A stretch of 64,000 nucleotides of DNA from Umbilicaria muhlenbergii (lineage: Eukaryota; Ascomycota; Lecanoromycetes; Umbilicariales; Umbilicariaceae): contig KK106983.1 of NCBI GenBank assembly GCA_000611775.1, positions 1,450,654-1,514,653 of the forward strand, given 5' to 3'. The notes below the pieces were generated by a model. The model had not been told where the DNA came from, searched no databases, and worked only from the letters and a program-made list of their open reading frames with translations. Every line of letters starts with the position of its first letter. The stretch's first letter is position 1. The translations under genes were made by a program, and so were the position numbers. Positions 13,758 through 26,200 of the stretch are shown here, one piece after another.

Positions 13758-14403
13758 AAATAACTATTATACCTTCATGAATAATAAGAAACTTTTTATT
13801 GAAAAGTTTTAAATCTTTTTATTCTGTACACTTTACAAACTAAAGATTTCTTCATAAGTTTTAATTTGCAATAGTTATGAATTAAAAAACTTTGAACTAA
13901 TTATAAATATATTAGCATATTAAATAACTATTGCGCTTTTATACTTATAATATAACTTTCAGTTTATAAGTTGTAGAGAAGAAACTATTAAACAGTTTTA
14001 TAACTTAAAGATTTTTTATAACTGTTGTTGTTAAAAAGTTACATTGATTTCAAACTTTCAGTGACGAAAATCACAACATTAATAAACAGACTTTTAATGA
14101 CTTTATGAATAACTCAACAACAACAACACATAAAAAAAAACTTTGTATAAGAAAACTCTTAAACAGCTTATTCTCTACAACTTATAAACTAAAAGTTATA
14201 TCATAAGTATAAAAGCGCAATAGTTATTCAAAGTATATGACTTTTTTTGAAAGATTTTTCGCTATTAAAAACTTGAATTAAATATAACTTAACAACAACA
14301 GCAGTTATAAAGAAACTTTTAATTTAACATTAATAAAAAATACTATTCTTTATAACTTATGCATTGAAAGTTTCTTCATATCTGTTGAGGTGCAAAAGTT
14401 ATT
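13758..14403. repeat. cluster of AT-rich inverted subterminal repeats
   Basis: A unit beginning AAATAACTATTGCRCTTTTA occurs at least five times in alternating orientation. It runs forward from 13758 and 13922, and in reverse ending at 13878, 14228 and 14403. The clearest pair is 13922-14005 against 14144-14228, a roughly 85-bp inverted repeat with a loop of about 140 bp that includes CAACAACAAC tracts. No coding frame is present. The position just inside the left terminal repeat suggests the subterminal region of a DNA transposon or a MITE-like insertion; this is inference. Confidence 0.65.
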
Positions 14404-14770
14404 AAAGTGTGTAAATTTTTAAGTGATGAAAATCTTGAAGTTCTTTAAATATTCAGAACTCAACACTTATACAGTGCTTTCAGACTCAACAAATCATGAT
14501 TTTTATTTGCAGAAAAGTGAATTTTAGCAAAAGTTTACTTATTATAAATTTTACTGTTATTATAACACTGCGTGTGTACTTGTTTAAACAATTGTTTTAA
14601 TAATTATTTTCTTATCACAAAATTTTGATGTTCCGCTCAAGATTTAAGGTTGAGCTCAAAGCGCTCAAAGGGTGCTAAGAGCAGCTGTTAGCTGAGACAT
14701 GAGATCAAAAGCTCAGAGCGCTCAAAGTGTTAAAAACTAACTCAAAGCTAACTTGCTAAATTGCTGATGA
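14404..14770 (+). repeat. 367-bp direct repeat, copy 1 (probable 5' LTR region of element C)
   Basis: This segment, starting AAAGTGTGTAAATTTTT and ending TTGCTGATGA, recurs at 29588-29954 in the same orientation, same length, differing by few changes. The two copies flank element C, as LTRs would. The first TG is at 14408. The termini do not resolve into clean TG...CA ends, no duplication was found, and an antisense RT fragment follows at 14771-14842. The LTR call is therefore tentative. Confidence 0.6.
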
Positions 14771-14842
14771 ACACAAAAAACATTTATAAACCTCATTAAT
14801 GCTCAGTTGATGTAAGCTTGAAACATAACTGAAGCATTCCTC
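14771..14842 (-). pseudogene. short antisense reverse transcriptase fragment
   Basis: Read on the minus strand, this segment encodes the RT stretch SVMFQAYIN followed by a decayed A-L motif, the counterpart of the N-A-P-x-T-F-Q-x-x-I-N region of Ty3 RT. It closely resembles 25919-25990 of element E. It lies between the 14404-14770 repeat and the gag start of element C, in the opposite orientation to C. It is a scrap of another element left by rearrangement. Confidence 0.6.
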
Positions 14843-14975
14843 AACAGGACATCATCCTGACTCCTTTATTCACAGCTCATTCACATCAAGATCATTCAAT
14901 GAGCTCATCACTCAACAAATCACAAGTGAAACTGAGTTAATACGTGATGAATGAAGGTCATCCCACGGTTCAGGC

Positions 14976-17900
14976 ATGATAAACAACAGTGAAGGAATCT
15001 CTCAAGAAGAGATGCAGCAGCTTATTCAAGTCAATGTTTAAGCAGTGATAACAGCAGTCATGATCAACATTTAAGCAGACTCACAAGGCTTATCAGAATC
15101 ATCAGGTGAAGCTGAACTCCTCAGCTTTATTAAGTTGATAAATGACAGAACCAGGGGTAACTCAGTGTTCAAGCCTCAAGATATCAATTACTTTGACTTC
15201 AATTCAGATGTTGAACTGATTGAAGTCAAGGAGAATCATTAAATCTATCATAATGTGTTCAACTTCATCAATCATTTATGTGTCAAAGTGCTCATCATGA
15301 ACACAGCTTTACTTAAGCAAAACCTGAACATCTGCCTTTTAGGAAAGGCAGACACCTGATACACAGAGGAACTCACTCACCTTTCTCATATAAACTTGAG
15401 GAACAACAACAATGAGGTATTCAAATGATGTAATGCCTTGAAAATCAGATTTCAGAATAACTCTGATAAAGCTCTGACAGCTTTAAAGGCTCTACAGTAC
15501 ATTGTTCATGATGTTAAATGTCATTGAGATTCAGCCTTTTATATACAGTTCATCATTCTGCATGAGAAGAACACTGAAACTGTCACAACAGAGGCAGCTC
15601 AGATTTTAATCACTTATGAACATTTGAATGCTGAGTTACACTTACACTTACCTCACCTCACATCAAACTCTACCATAGTGACCCTTATCAAGGACATCAA
15701 TTACCAGAAAGATATTTAATTTGACATGTACATCAAAGATTAAGAGTCTAGCCATGATAATACCTTCAATGATTGATGAGAACATCAGCCAGGCAATCAA
15801 CAAGACAAGCAACATTTTGATCATTCATCTCAGTTTTAATTTCAAGGAAACAATCATTCTCTGTTTTTTAATACTGATTATTCTGTCAATAACCCTTTCT
15901 TGCATAATGCTGAGTGATTCAACAAAGGATATGACTGCTATTCTGCATATCAAGATTGAAGAAATTCTAACAATGCACAGGCACAAGATCAAATCACAGT
16001 CATACTTCAATTTAAAAGAATACATCAATCACTCATGATCACAAACAGAAATGAAAAATCATTCACTGATGTAAATTTATCACTGAATTAAAACACTGAA
16101 AACAAGAACTCTTTCTGACACTGACAGCTTAATCATCTCTGAGCTTATCATGAGGAGCCTGATGAAGATGAGCAGTCAACTTATCAGGAGTGAGAAGATG
16201 ATTTTTATGAGCAGACTTATCAGCAAGATGCTGAGGACACCTACATCTCAAGCTTCAATGAATATAATGAGCAAGATGGTCAAGCCGTGGAAGGATCAGG
16301 AGAAGAATCAGAAAACTTGAACATAAATCATTATACATCTTCCCTCTCCTGCTGAAACTGTCATGAGGAATTCTGATCAAACAATAAACTGCATAAGCAT
16401 GTCTGAAAAGGCTGTTTATCAGCAGTTAATCATAAGTTTATTGAGAGCTCACTTAATCACCTTATCATAGTGAGCTCAAGCAAGTCAAAGCAGCCTATGC
16501 AAGGATATGCTTTTCAGGGTTGATGATACATCACAGCAAAGATGAGATTCAATGAAAAGCTGAATACATCTGCAGAGTCAGTCTGCATTGATAGCAGGTG
16601 CATTATGAGCCTCATTAATAAATAGTTCTTTCATGAATTAATCTTGAATGAGACTCACAAGGTGAAGTGAACAGCATCATTAATCTCAATTCATGACCTT
16701 AAGACTGCAACTCATCAAGCAAATGAGTATGTCACTCTGAATATTTACCTCTCAGGCATCAACAGCAGGACAGCTCATGTCAGCAGTGAATTTCACTTAA
16801 TTAACAACCTCAAAGCAAACATGCTTATTGAGATGAATATATTGACAGCAGAGGAGGTCACAGTCAAGCTGTGATTAAAGAACTCAGTGACTGTGATAAG
16901 AAGCTGTCAAAATATCATCATTTCACTACATGTAATGACTAGATCTAACGCCTGAATGAATAAAACAGTGACATTTAATGAGTACACTGTGGTTTCATCA
17001 CAGGCTTAAATTGCAGTACTCATTACCTCATTTCATGAGATTGAACTCCTCAAGGACAGGGACCTCTTATTTAAACTTAATGATATTAACATTGAACTCA
17101 CGGTTTATGCTCACATTGTTAATCACATGATGTCTGAAGTACTGATCTACAATGAGTCTGAAAAGCCTGTGATCCTGCCTCAGAAGACTCACTTAAGTAA
17201 GATAATAAAATATGAAGCAGATGATTATTACTCAGCTCATCTGAACACCTTAATGCTTGCTGCCTGAAAGACTCACTCAAGAGATAATGAGAGCTGAGCA
17301 TGCTGAAGTTTTTAAAGCATTCTAGCTGCAGTCATGACATTCAACATAATCATGAATGATTTATTCACAGGAAACCTCTCATCTCTGTTATAATCATCTG
17401 CAGAGAGCCTGCTATCAAATGAAATCACTGTGTGTGATGATGTGAGCATCATGTACCAGATTACTGAAGTCATCAATCAATACCCTCAGCTATGAGAAGA
17501 TCAAGGCAACATTGTTGATGTTTCAGAGTCAAAGTGAATGAACATATCACTTCTTGATAACTGAAGAGAGCTCTACAAGGCTGAGCAAGTCAAGATATAC
17601 TCACTGAGGAAGCAAGACAAAAAGCTCATTAATAAAACATTCAATAAACTACACACTGAAAATTATTTAAAATGAGCATCAACTGTCACCCTGTTCACAT
17701 ACTCATATTTCATCATGTGAAGAGATACTCAAGAAGGCTGTAAAGGCAGAGTGATCATGAATATATGAGCTTTAAATAAAATAATGATGTCAGACGCCTA
17801 CTCAGTGCCATTTTAAGTTGAAATCCTCACAGCAGTACATGAGTTCAACTACATATTAACAGTAGACTGCAGCAGCTTCTTTCATCAATGAAGAGTAAAA

Positions 17901-20760
17901 TCAGAGGCATGTCACAAGCTTATCATGTCCTCTCACTGAGGCCAGGAAGTATTCAAAGTGGTGATGATGAAATATAAAAACTCATCAGCTTATGTACAAA
18001 GAATGATAAACAAAGTTCTTCAAGAGCAATGCAAATTCACATGAGTTTACATGAATGACATTATCATATTCTTCAACATGCTGAATGAGCACCTACATCA
18101 TCTAGATAGTGTATTCAGGGTGTTAATGAAGAAGAATATTTGCCTCTCTCTCAAGAAGTCATTTCTTGATTATCTCTCAGTAAAGCTCCTTGATCAGAGA
18201 GTTGATGCTTTAAGTTTAACAACAGCAGAAGAAAAGCTTGCAGCAATTACATGATTAAAATTCTCTAAATCACTGAGCGCCCTTGAGAAATACCTTGATC
18301 TTATCAAGTACCTTCAACAATACATATCAAAATACACAGCTATTTCAAAATCACTTCAGGAATGAAAAACACTGCTAAATAAGATCATTGAGAAGCAGTC
18401 AGGTAAATCATTTAAAGGCACAGTGAGAAAAAAGATGATTAAAAGAGTAAAAGTAGACATGTCAACTTCATAAAAGCTTTAAGCATTTAATCAACTTCAG
18501 GTAATGTTCTCCTGATCAATCATATTAACTCACTTCAATTCAACTCATCAGCTGTACATTGACTTAAATGTGTTGAAAGAATTCAGGTTCAGTGCTCATG
18601 TTTATCATCATTAAAGTGATGATGAAATCAAGGCAGAACTGACTTCAGAGGTGAAATAAAAGAAAATGAAACTTATATGTTTCCTCAGCAGGCTGCTTGC
18701 AGATGTGAAGACTAAGTACTGATTCACTGAGCTGAAAGTGACAGGTTTAATATGAGTTGTTCAGAAAATATGACACATGATTGAATCAACCATCAAGGTC
18801 ACTATCATATATACTGATCATGCAGCAACAGTCAACATAGTATGTCAATCAAGCCTGTCAACAACATTGACTGAAAAGATGAACTTACAACTCATCTGAG
18901 CATCTTGAATACCTTCAACATTTCTGACTTGACATTCACTACAAGCCTGATAAATTCAATGTGATATCAGACGTGTTATTCAGATTGACAGGATGAGATT
19001 ATCATCAGAAGTCAGATATCTCAACTCTTGACATCCTCTACACATCATTAACCTACAACACAGTGACATACCTGATTTCACTGATGAAGTTAAGCTCAGA
19101 GTTTTGAGAGCACCTGATTGCTGAATATGATCAGGACGCTTAATGAATCAGAGTTAAAATCATGATAAAAGCAAACATCAGACTAAAAGAGAACACCTCA
19201 GCTTTATCATATAAAGTAATAGATAGCTTGATTTATTATAAGAATTTAAAAATCAGCCTCTGACTAAACATTTCATCAGTAAATGACTTGGAAAAGGAAC
19301 TGTTTCAGCAAGCACATGATAAGCTGAGACACTCTGAATATGCAAGAATGCATGAGCATTTCACTGAGGAACTATACTTCTTCAACCTCTTCAAAAAGCT
19401 TCATGAGTTTATTCACTCATGCCCTCAATGCCAGTTATGTCAAACACTCAAGCATAAATCATACAGTGCTCTTCAATCAATTCTGATGCCTTCATGATCT
19501 TTTCACATCATTTCACTGAACTTCATACTGAGACTGCCTGTAACACCCCTGCCAGAAGAATATGACTGCATAATGTCTTTAACAGACAAATTCAGCAAAG
19601 TGGTAAGTTTTATCCTCAGCAAAACCACATGAAAAAATGCACAATGAGTCATAAAGTTCCTCAACTGTTTAACTTTTATGAACTGAGGCCTCCTCAAGGC
19701 AATCCTGACAGACAGGGACTCAAAATTCATGATGAAAATGTGAAAGAGCATCTTTGAGCAGTTGAAAGTTAAATCACTACTTTCAACAGTGTATCACCCT
19801 CAGATAGATGATAGCTCTGAAATTATAAATCAGACAACAGAGATCACTTTATGATACTTTCTGATGACATTGAAGAACATCAGGGGTTGAGTCACAATAT
19901 TATCAAGAATGCAGACAGCCTTGAACAACTTTATGAAGTATTTCAACATGATTAAAACCTCAACTGAAGTCCTTTATGAATTTCAGATCAGAGAAGCACT
20001 CAATCTTTTATGAATCAACAAGAATAATGAGCCTGTAAATGAGGCAGCCTCAAGGGAAATTCAAGATGTGAATTTCACAGACTTAATGACAGAGATGATG
20101 AAATACAGGCTTACAGCAGTTAACATGAAAGATGTCATAACTTTCACTGCCATCCACATGAAGGAATATTATGATGACAAGCATATGCTGAAGTTCTTTA
20201 AAGTCAGTGACATGATCAACCTACGGTTACACTGAGGGTACACTATATCAGGCATTCAAAACAAGAAGATTAAACAGCAGTTCATGAGCTCATTCAGAAT
20301 CATCAAGAGAATCAGATGTTTAACTTATAAGTTAAATCTCCCTCCTCATTAATGAATTTATGACATCATATCAATAGCTCACCTGAAAGATGCAGTCACA
20401 GCTGATTTATACAATCAGCTGAGGTCAGATCACCTGCTGTCAATGATGATAAACAGCAACTTAAATCACTATGAAATTAAACACCTGCTCAAGAAGAGAA
20501 CAAGGCGCTCTGAATGCAATGACTGTGAAATAATCATTAAATATTTTGTATAATGAAAAGGCTATGATCTTGAACATGACATGTGATATAACATCAAGGA
20601 TCTGAGAAGCGCAAGAGATCTCATAAAGGTGTATGATGATGCACATGAGAGAGCTCAGGCTGAAGCACTGATGATCAATGATGAAAGCTGACACCTTCAA
20701 GAGAGAATCAATAGAAGATCCTCTGAGATCTTTTAAATTCTCATCACATAACCCTGATTG
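14976..20760 (+). pseudogene. Ty3/gypsy chromovirus element C, decayed gag-pol with chromodomain
   Basis: The plus-strand frame starts at ATG 14976 (MINNSEG...). It shows a gag capsid-like part to about 15.7 kb and a C2HC finger near 16350-16410 (CxxC...F...L-H-K-H...C). A protease follows with decayed DSGC as DSRC near 16.59 kb. Reverse transcriptase comes at about 17.8-18.35 kb (catalytic YVDD decayed to YMND, then the conserved SFL..., LLxQRVDA, TTAEEKLAAI run). RNase H is next. The integrase zinc-binding domain is at 19288-19497 and the integrase core follows. A chromodomain lies at about 20466-20620, with decayed W-K-G-Y and Y-N-I-K-D-L signatures. Stops are TGA at Trp or Arg and TAA at Gln. 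The element continues into a third ORF and is probably bounded by the 367-bp repeats. It is not functional. Confidence 0.9.
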
Positions 20761-21037
20761 CTTCACGTGCTATGAAATAACACTTAGTGAAGCATACTTA
20801 CCATAATATGAAGCATCATACGTGACATGCTCAGAGAAATCCCTCATCAGATGACATGCAGAGTTGAAATAATTCACTGTCTCATTACTGAACAGTGAGC
20901 TCTACACCTCACTTCCCTCATCACTCAACACATTATGTCAAAGAACCTCATTACTCACTGCTCAGCATTCTACAGTGAGCCTCAGATCAACTGTCAGTTA
21001 CTTATCACTACTCATCACTCATAAGGAAGAAATAATC

Positions 21038-21659
21038 ATGATGAAATCACATGATGTTGTGATGAGAGATCAACTCACAGCACGCATCTACTGCATGAGC
21101 ACATTGAGCAGGCATAACTTCAAGAACCTTTATTATAATGATGAAGATAAAGTAAACCTCAATGATGAAATTCAGTACTATGCAGATGAAGACAGGAGCT
21201 CATGCAACTTATATGATGAAGATGATGAGCTCATTAAGATTAACTGACCTGATGACATCACAGTTAATTCACAAGAAGTTATCATGAGTGCTTTCACAGA
21301 AGTGACAGCAGTATCAGCTGCATTTAATTAAATCACAGAGGACATCAATGATGATGATGACAACAACAAGTTTTTAAAATTGATCAAGATGTCACTCAAT
21401 ATCACTTGTAATAAAATTAATCATCAGAGAGCCTGACTGTGAGTAAACAGACACAGTGAAGAGGATTTCAGTATTAATAAAATGATGCAAATAACAGATG
21501 AAGATATGAAGGAAGTCAGTTAAACTCTGATAAATTCATTCTGAAGAATGAACTCAAAGGAAGGAGGATGATCACACATGAACATGAAAAGATATGAATG
21601 TGAGTGAATCATTCAGTATTTACTTGATGTATGCAAGTTCACAGTAATAGCACTCTTTC
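21038..21659 (+). pseudogene. element C accessory ORF3, 5' part (split by element E)
   Basis: Downstream of the chromodomain a single plus-strand frame runs from ATG 21038 (MMKSHDVVMRDQL...) to 21659. It is interrupted only by TGA and TAA codons where C-to-T decay of Trp, Arg or Gln codons would put them. The N-terminal third is acidic (several D/E/N/Y clusters, near 21140-21240). At 21660 element E is inserted. When E and one copy of its 5-bp duplication are removed, the frame continues without shift at 28504. The two parts total 1266 bp (422 codons) up to a TAA at 29145. I do not recognise the family. It could be an envelope-like, regulatory or captured host gene; nothing seen decides this. 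Confidence 0.55.
21655..21659. repeat. target-site duplication of element E, left copy (CTTTC)
   Basis: CTTTC directly precedes the left LTR of element E and is repeated exactly at 28499-28503 after the right LTR. Five bp is the length made by Ty3-type integrases. Confidence 0.9.
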
Positions 21660-21887
21660 TGTCAGACTATAACATCCCTTACTAAAAAGGGAAGTATAGT
21701 TGAGGTATGTGACAGCATGAGATATAAATGTATAAGAGTTATATGATCTTAACTATATAAAACTAATAATTAAGGAATGAAGATGAGATCAAGCAGTGCA
21801 GAGTTTTCATGTGACTCATTAACACTGTTAAGTCACTTGTAGAGCGCATGCCCTACATGAGTCTTAAATTGTCATTAACTCATGACA
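21660..21887 (-). repeat. 3' LTR of element E
   Basis: 228 bp, beginning TGTCAGACTATAAC and ending CATGACA on the plus strand; the termini TGTCA and TGACA are inverted. It pairs with 28271-28498. Confidence 0.93.
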
Positions 21888-21905
21888 ATTGCCTCCCCCC
21901 TATGC
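21888..21905 (-). other. polypurine tract of element E
   Basis: On the element's sense strand the bases just before the 3' LTR are an uninterrupted run of six G followed by AGGCAAT. This is the expected plus-strand primer. The G-run has survived although most GG pairs around it have decayed to GA or AA. Confidence 0.8.
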
Positions 21906-22578
21906 AGCGGCCCTTCAGCGCAGAAAGGTGAGTGACTGATAAAAAGCTCAGTTAACAGTTGAATCAATGATGTGATGCTGATGCTGATTAAGTGAGATGA
22001 TAGTGAGGTGAGCTTGTCACATGACAGTGAAAACTCTGAGGAGTGAAGAGGCAGTCATGAAGTCATGACAGCATCAGCATGACAGCATTATGATAACATA
22101 ATCAAGGCCTCAGGTGATGATATCACAATAAGAGCTTTAAAATATAAATATTATCAACTCCTCAACCTTCTGTTGTCAACTTTTGTCAGAGCAGCACTTC
22201 ATCACTGTAACATCATTAATGCACCCTCAACATGCATCATCTTCATCATTACAACATCAGTCACAATGCCTGTAAGTCAGAGAAGCTGACTCTGCAGATG
22301 CACTTTTAATGCAAGTTATCATATAATGCTCACTGATTGTTAAGTGCTCTGCTGAACTTCATGCATGTTTTATTGAACCTTTCTGTCTCTGTTGTTCTCA
22401 TCACTTCACAGATGATATGACTCAGGTATGTGATGTCAGATTGAATGTCAAGTGTGCATATTACACAAATTTGCATAAAGCTTGTTTTTTAATAAGTTTA
22501 ACCTGCTCACTTGTTGCATCTCACTGATGATATAAAGTTCTCATGTGATTTACCTGCAAGGTAAACACTCTCATATGC

Positions 22579-23011
22579 TTGATTAATAAAGTTAACATTA
22601 ATGCTCCTCTGCCTGCTCTCCTGACTGCTCTCAAGGCGCGTCAAAAGTGTTATAACAAGAAGATTACAGCGCATCTTTATGTTGCTGATCATCATCAGAA
22701 GCTGTTGAAATTAAAGTCTGCTGTCAAGATCAACCTCCTGCTTCTTAAGCAGATTAAATGCATCAACAATGCACTCAAAGGTATTTTAAATATCATGTGA
22801 TATTCAGTTTAATCCCCTTCTCTTCACCTCTGACATGATAATTATGAACAGCTAATGTGCATCTTATTTTAAAAGCATTTACCTGTCATTATTAATGATA
22901 ATGATGATGATGATGATGAAGATTTCTCTCCTTTTGAGTCAAAGGGGTCAGAGGAATCAGAGAAAAATGATGAAGATGAGAAGAAGAATGATGATGACAA
23001 AGATGAGTAAA
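22579..23011 (+). pseudogene. antisense ORF between chromodomain and 3' LTR of element E
   Basis: On the strand opposite to pol, an open frame of 73 codons (22579-22800) is Lys/Leu-rich with no stop. It is followed after a possible short intron (GTATTT at about 22782 to AAAAG at about 22881) by a second frame. That second frame encodes an acidic D/E/N/K-rich tail ending at TAA 23009-23011. Possible upstream exon borders (GTAAGT near 22271, CACAG near 22410) are present. The phases I tried do not join cleanly, as expected for a decayed gene. I recognise no family. It may be an accessory antisense gene of the retrotransposon or a chance frame. Confidence 0.35.
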
Positions 23012-23269
23012 TAATGTTTTGTCAATGTTTTGCTGATCTTGTATGATAATTTCTTTTTCCTTTGGCCTTGATCATGTACATCACTACAGCAGTAATAATA
23101 TTATGTTTCTCTTATGCCTTGCTGATGATTCACCTTCTTTAATGAACTTGTCACTCTTGATTCTTGCTGTAAATCACTTATAAGGCCTCAATACAATCTG
23201 TAAACCCTCTTGAGGAAAATCAGGAAAGAGTGTTCTTATGATGTTAATTAAGTTTTTTTAAATCACTTC

Positions 23270-26200
23270 TTCCTGCGCTCTTCTAATTTATTGTTGAAGA
23301 TTATATACATTTCCTGCACACCTTTTAAGTTTTTCTTTGACACTCATTGATTATATTCTTCTGATCAACCCTTTCATCTCACTTTGTACAGGATTTTGTT
23401 TTTGAATTTTCAGCAGTTTAAAATCTCCTTGACTTCATATTCTTCTTCATCATCAATTAGCTTTGAAGGTGACAGCAATGATTTAAAGTCATCACTGACT
23501 CTGCACTGATATGACTTCAGGTAAGAGATGTGAAAGACATTATGAATTTAATAAATGAGTAATAAAGTTAACCTGTAAGCCTGCTTTCCTATTAAGTCTT
23601 CAATCTGAAATGATTTAATGAATTTGTGAGACAGTTTTCTATTTAAGTGCTTCTGTCATAAGTTCTTCATGAATAACATTATCAAGTCTCTCACATTATA
23701 GGTCTTGAGTTTATGTTTGACATTATAATATTTTGCTTGAGAATTAACTACATTTTCTCATCATTGTGACAGTGCTTTTTATATGTCATGAAATCATTTT
23801 ATTTGATTTTTAACTGCAGGTACCTCTTCTTTCCTGAAGTCATTCTCAACTTCAAATCTTACTTCTGAATGATAAGCATACATGACATAGAAAGAGCTGC
23901 ACTCTATTGATGTTTATGTTTTGTTATTGTAAGTGAATTCTGTTAAAGATAAAAGGTTCATTCAGTTGTCTTGTTCATCTGAGTAATAACAGTGAAGATA
24001 ATGTTTTAAGGTTTAATTCTGTCATTCTGTCTGTTCATCTGTTTGCAGGTGAAAGGCAGTGCTTAGTTGATACTTCATTCTTAAATAATAGCACATTTCT
24101 GATCAGAAAGTGCTTGTGAAAACTGATCTTTGATCAGAGACAGCTCCTTTCAGTACATTAAATCAGCATATTATTTCCTCATAAAACAAGTCAGTCAACT
24201 CTGTTGCTGTAATCATTTTCATGATTTGAATATACTGAGCCATTTTCATATACTGATTTATAATCATTAAGATCACATCATACATGCAACCTCTGCACTT
24301 ACTTGACAGCAAGTCAGTGATAAAATTCATGATGACTTGCTGTCATGATTCTTCTGGCTGAGGCAGCACCTGTAGCTCATCATAAAGATGATGTTTAAGC
24401 ACTTTCACCCTTTAACAGATGTCACATGATGCAACATAATCTTTGACATCTTAACTCATATCAATTCAATAATATTTGCAGTCAATTAATTTAAAGGTTC
24501 TTTCTACTCTGAAATGCTCTGTCAAGGCATCATCATGATGATGTTTCAAGATCTCTGCTCTTACAGACTTTTCTTTCAGAATGTATATTTATTCCTCATG
24601 AAATAAAAGGCCTTCAGAGTCAATCCTTCAGAGACTTTCAGCTTTAGTCTTGCACTTCACTGATGTACAGTCAGTGTTGCATGTCACTTCTACAAATGAA
24701 TCATCATTTTGTAGAGTTTGAATCAAATTTCTTAAAGGTAAACTCAGGCTTTCATCAGCTGTTTCATGAATGACAAGATCTCTTATCATCACATGTAAAA
24801 TGAGTTGTTTGCAATCAACAGTTTCAGTGACAGAGTTAAGCTGTTTCACAGCTACATCATAATCATCATGAGCAAGTGTTTTGCTGTCACTCCTTCAGCA
24901 TTTTTTTTAAAGTTTAAGGTTTTTAATCCTGATCATTCTCCTCACCTCTGTGAGCAACTGCCTCACAATAGAGGCATATCTGAGTGAGAATATGTTCACA
25001 AGAGTGATTAACTTTCTCTGAAGTGTTGAGAGTAATTTCTTCATAATTTCACTCACCTCTTTGACATCCCTGTAGTCTGATCACCTTGACAGCACATCAG
25101 TGAGGTTGATTTTTTCAAACTGATGCAGAATATTGAAATTAAAAGCAGTGAACTTTATTGCTCATCATGCTTGCCTGTCATTCAATTCCTTCACGTTCAT
25201 AAATCCTTGTAAATTATTATGATCAGTTAATACCTCTATGATATGACAACTGCCTTTGAGGTAATGTCATCAGTGTTTAAACATCATAATGATGACAAGG
25301 AGCTCCTGATCATGAGTTTCATATCAAGTCTCTGAAGGAGACAGTTTTCTCAATTAAAATGCAATTGAATGTCACTGCCTGTTATTCAACAGCTGAGACA
25401 GGATGTCAGTGAGCTTAATGATTAACACATCAGTTTTCACCTGTATCTGTAACTTCAGATCAAAGTGAATCAGGATAAATGCTGTTGTAAAAATTTTACA
25501 AAGGCAGTTAAATGTCTCCTTTATGTCACTTGAGAATTTAAAAGACTTAAACTTCTTTTCATCTTTGCTATCTTTCATAAGGTTTGTCAAGGGGGCTGCA
25601 ACTTGTGAATAACACTTAATAAAGCATCTATAAAAGTTCACAAAGTTTAAGAAGACTTGTACTTTTTGAAAAGTCCTTGATATTAATCAGTCCTGTATGA
25701 TGTTCACTCATCATGAATTCATGACTACGCCTTCAGTTGTGATAATAAACTCTAGGAATTTCACCTTGATAATGAAAAATTCACACTTCTTAGGGTTCAC
25801 ATAAAGTTGAAATCAGCAGAGTCAGTTTAACACCTGTTTAACATGCTCTCAGTGTTGCACTGATGATTCTGAGTATATAAGGATGTCATCTAAATAGACA
25901 ACACAAAAGACATTCACAAGCTCTGTTAATGCTTGATTGATGTAAGCCTGAAACATAACTGAAGTGTTGATCAATCTGAAAGACATGATCATATACTTAA
26001 AGTGACTGTAACATGTGTGAAACATCATCTTTCACTCATCATTCTTCTTTATGCAAATACAGTGATAGACGTCCTTCAAATTCAGCTTCATAAATAACTT
26101 GACTTCATTAAGCTGATTCAACATTTCACTTATAAGAGGTAACAGGTGCCTGTTCTTGATGATCATCTTATTCAACTTTTAATAATTAATGCATAAGTGC

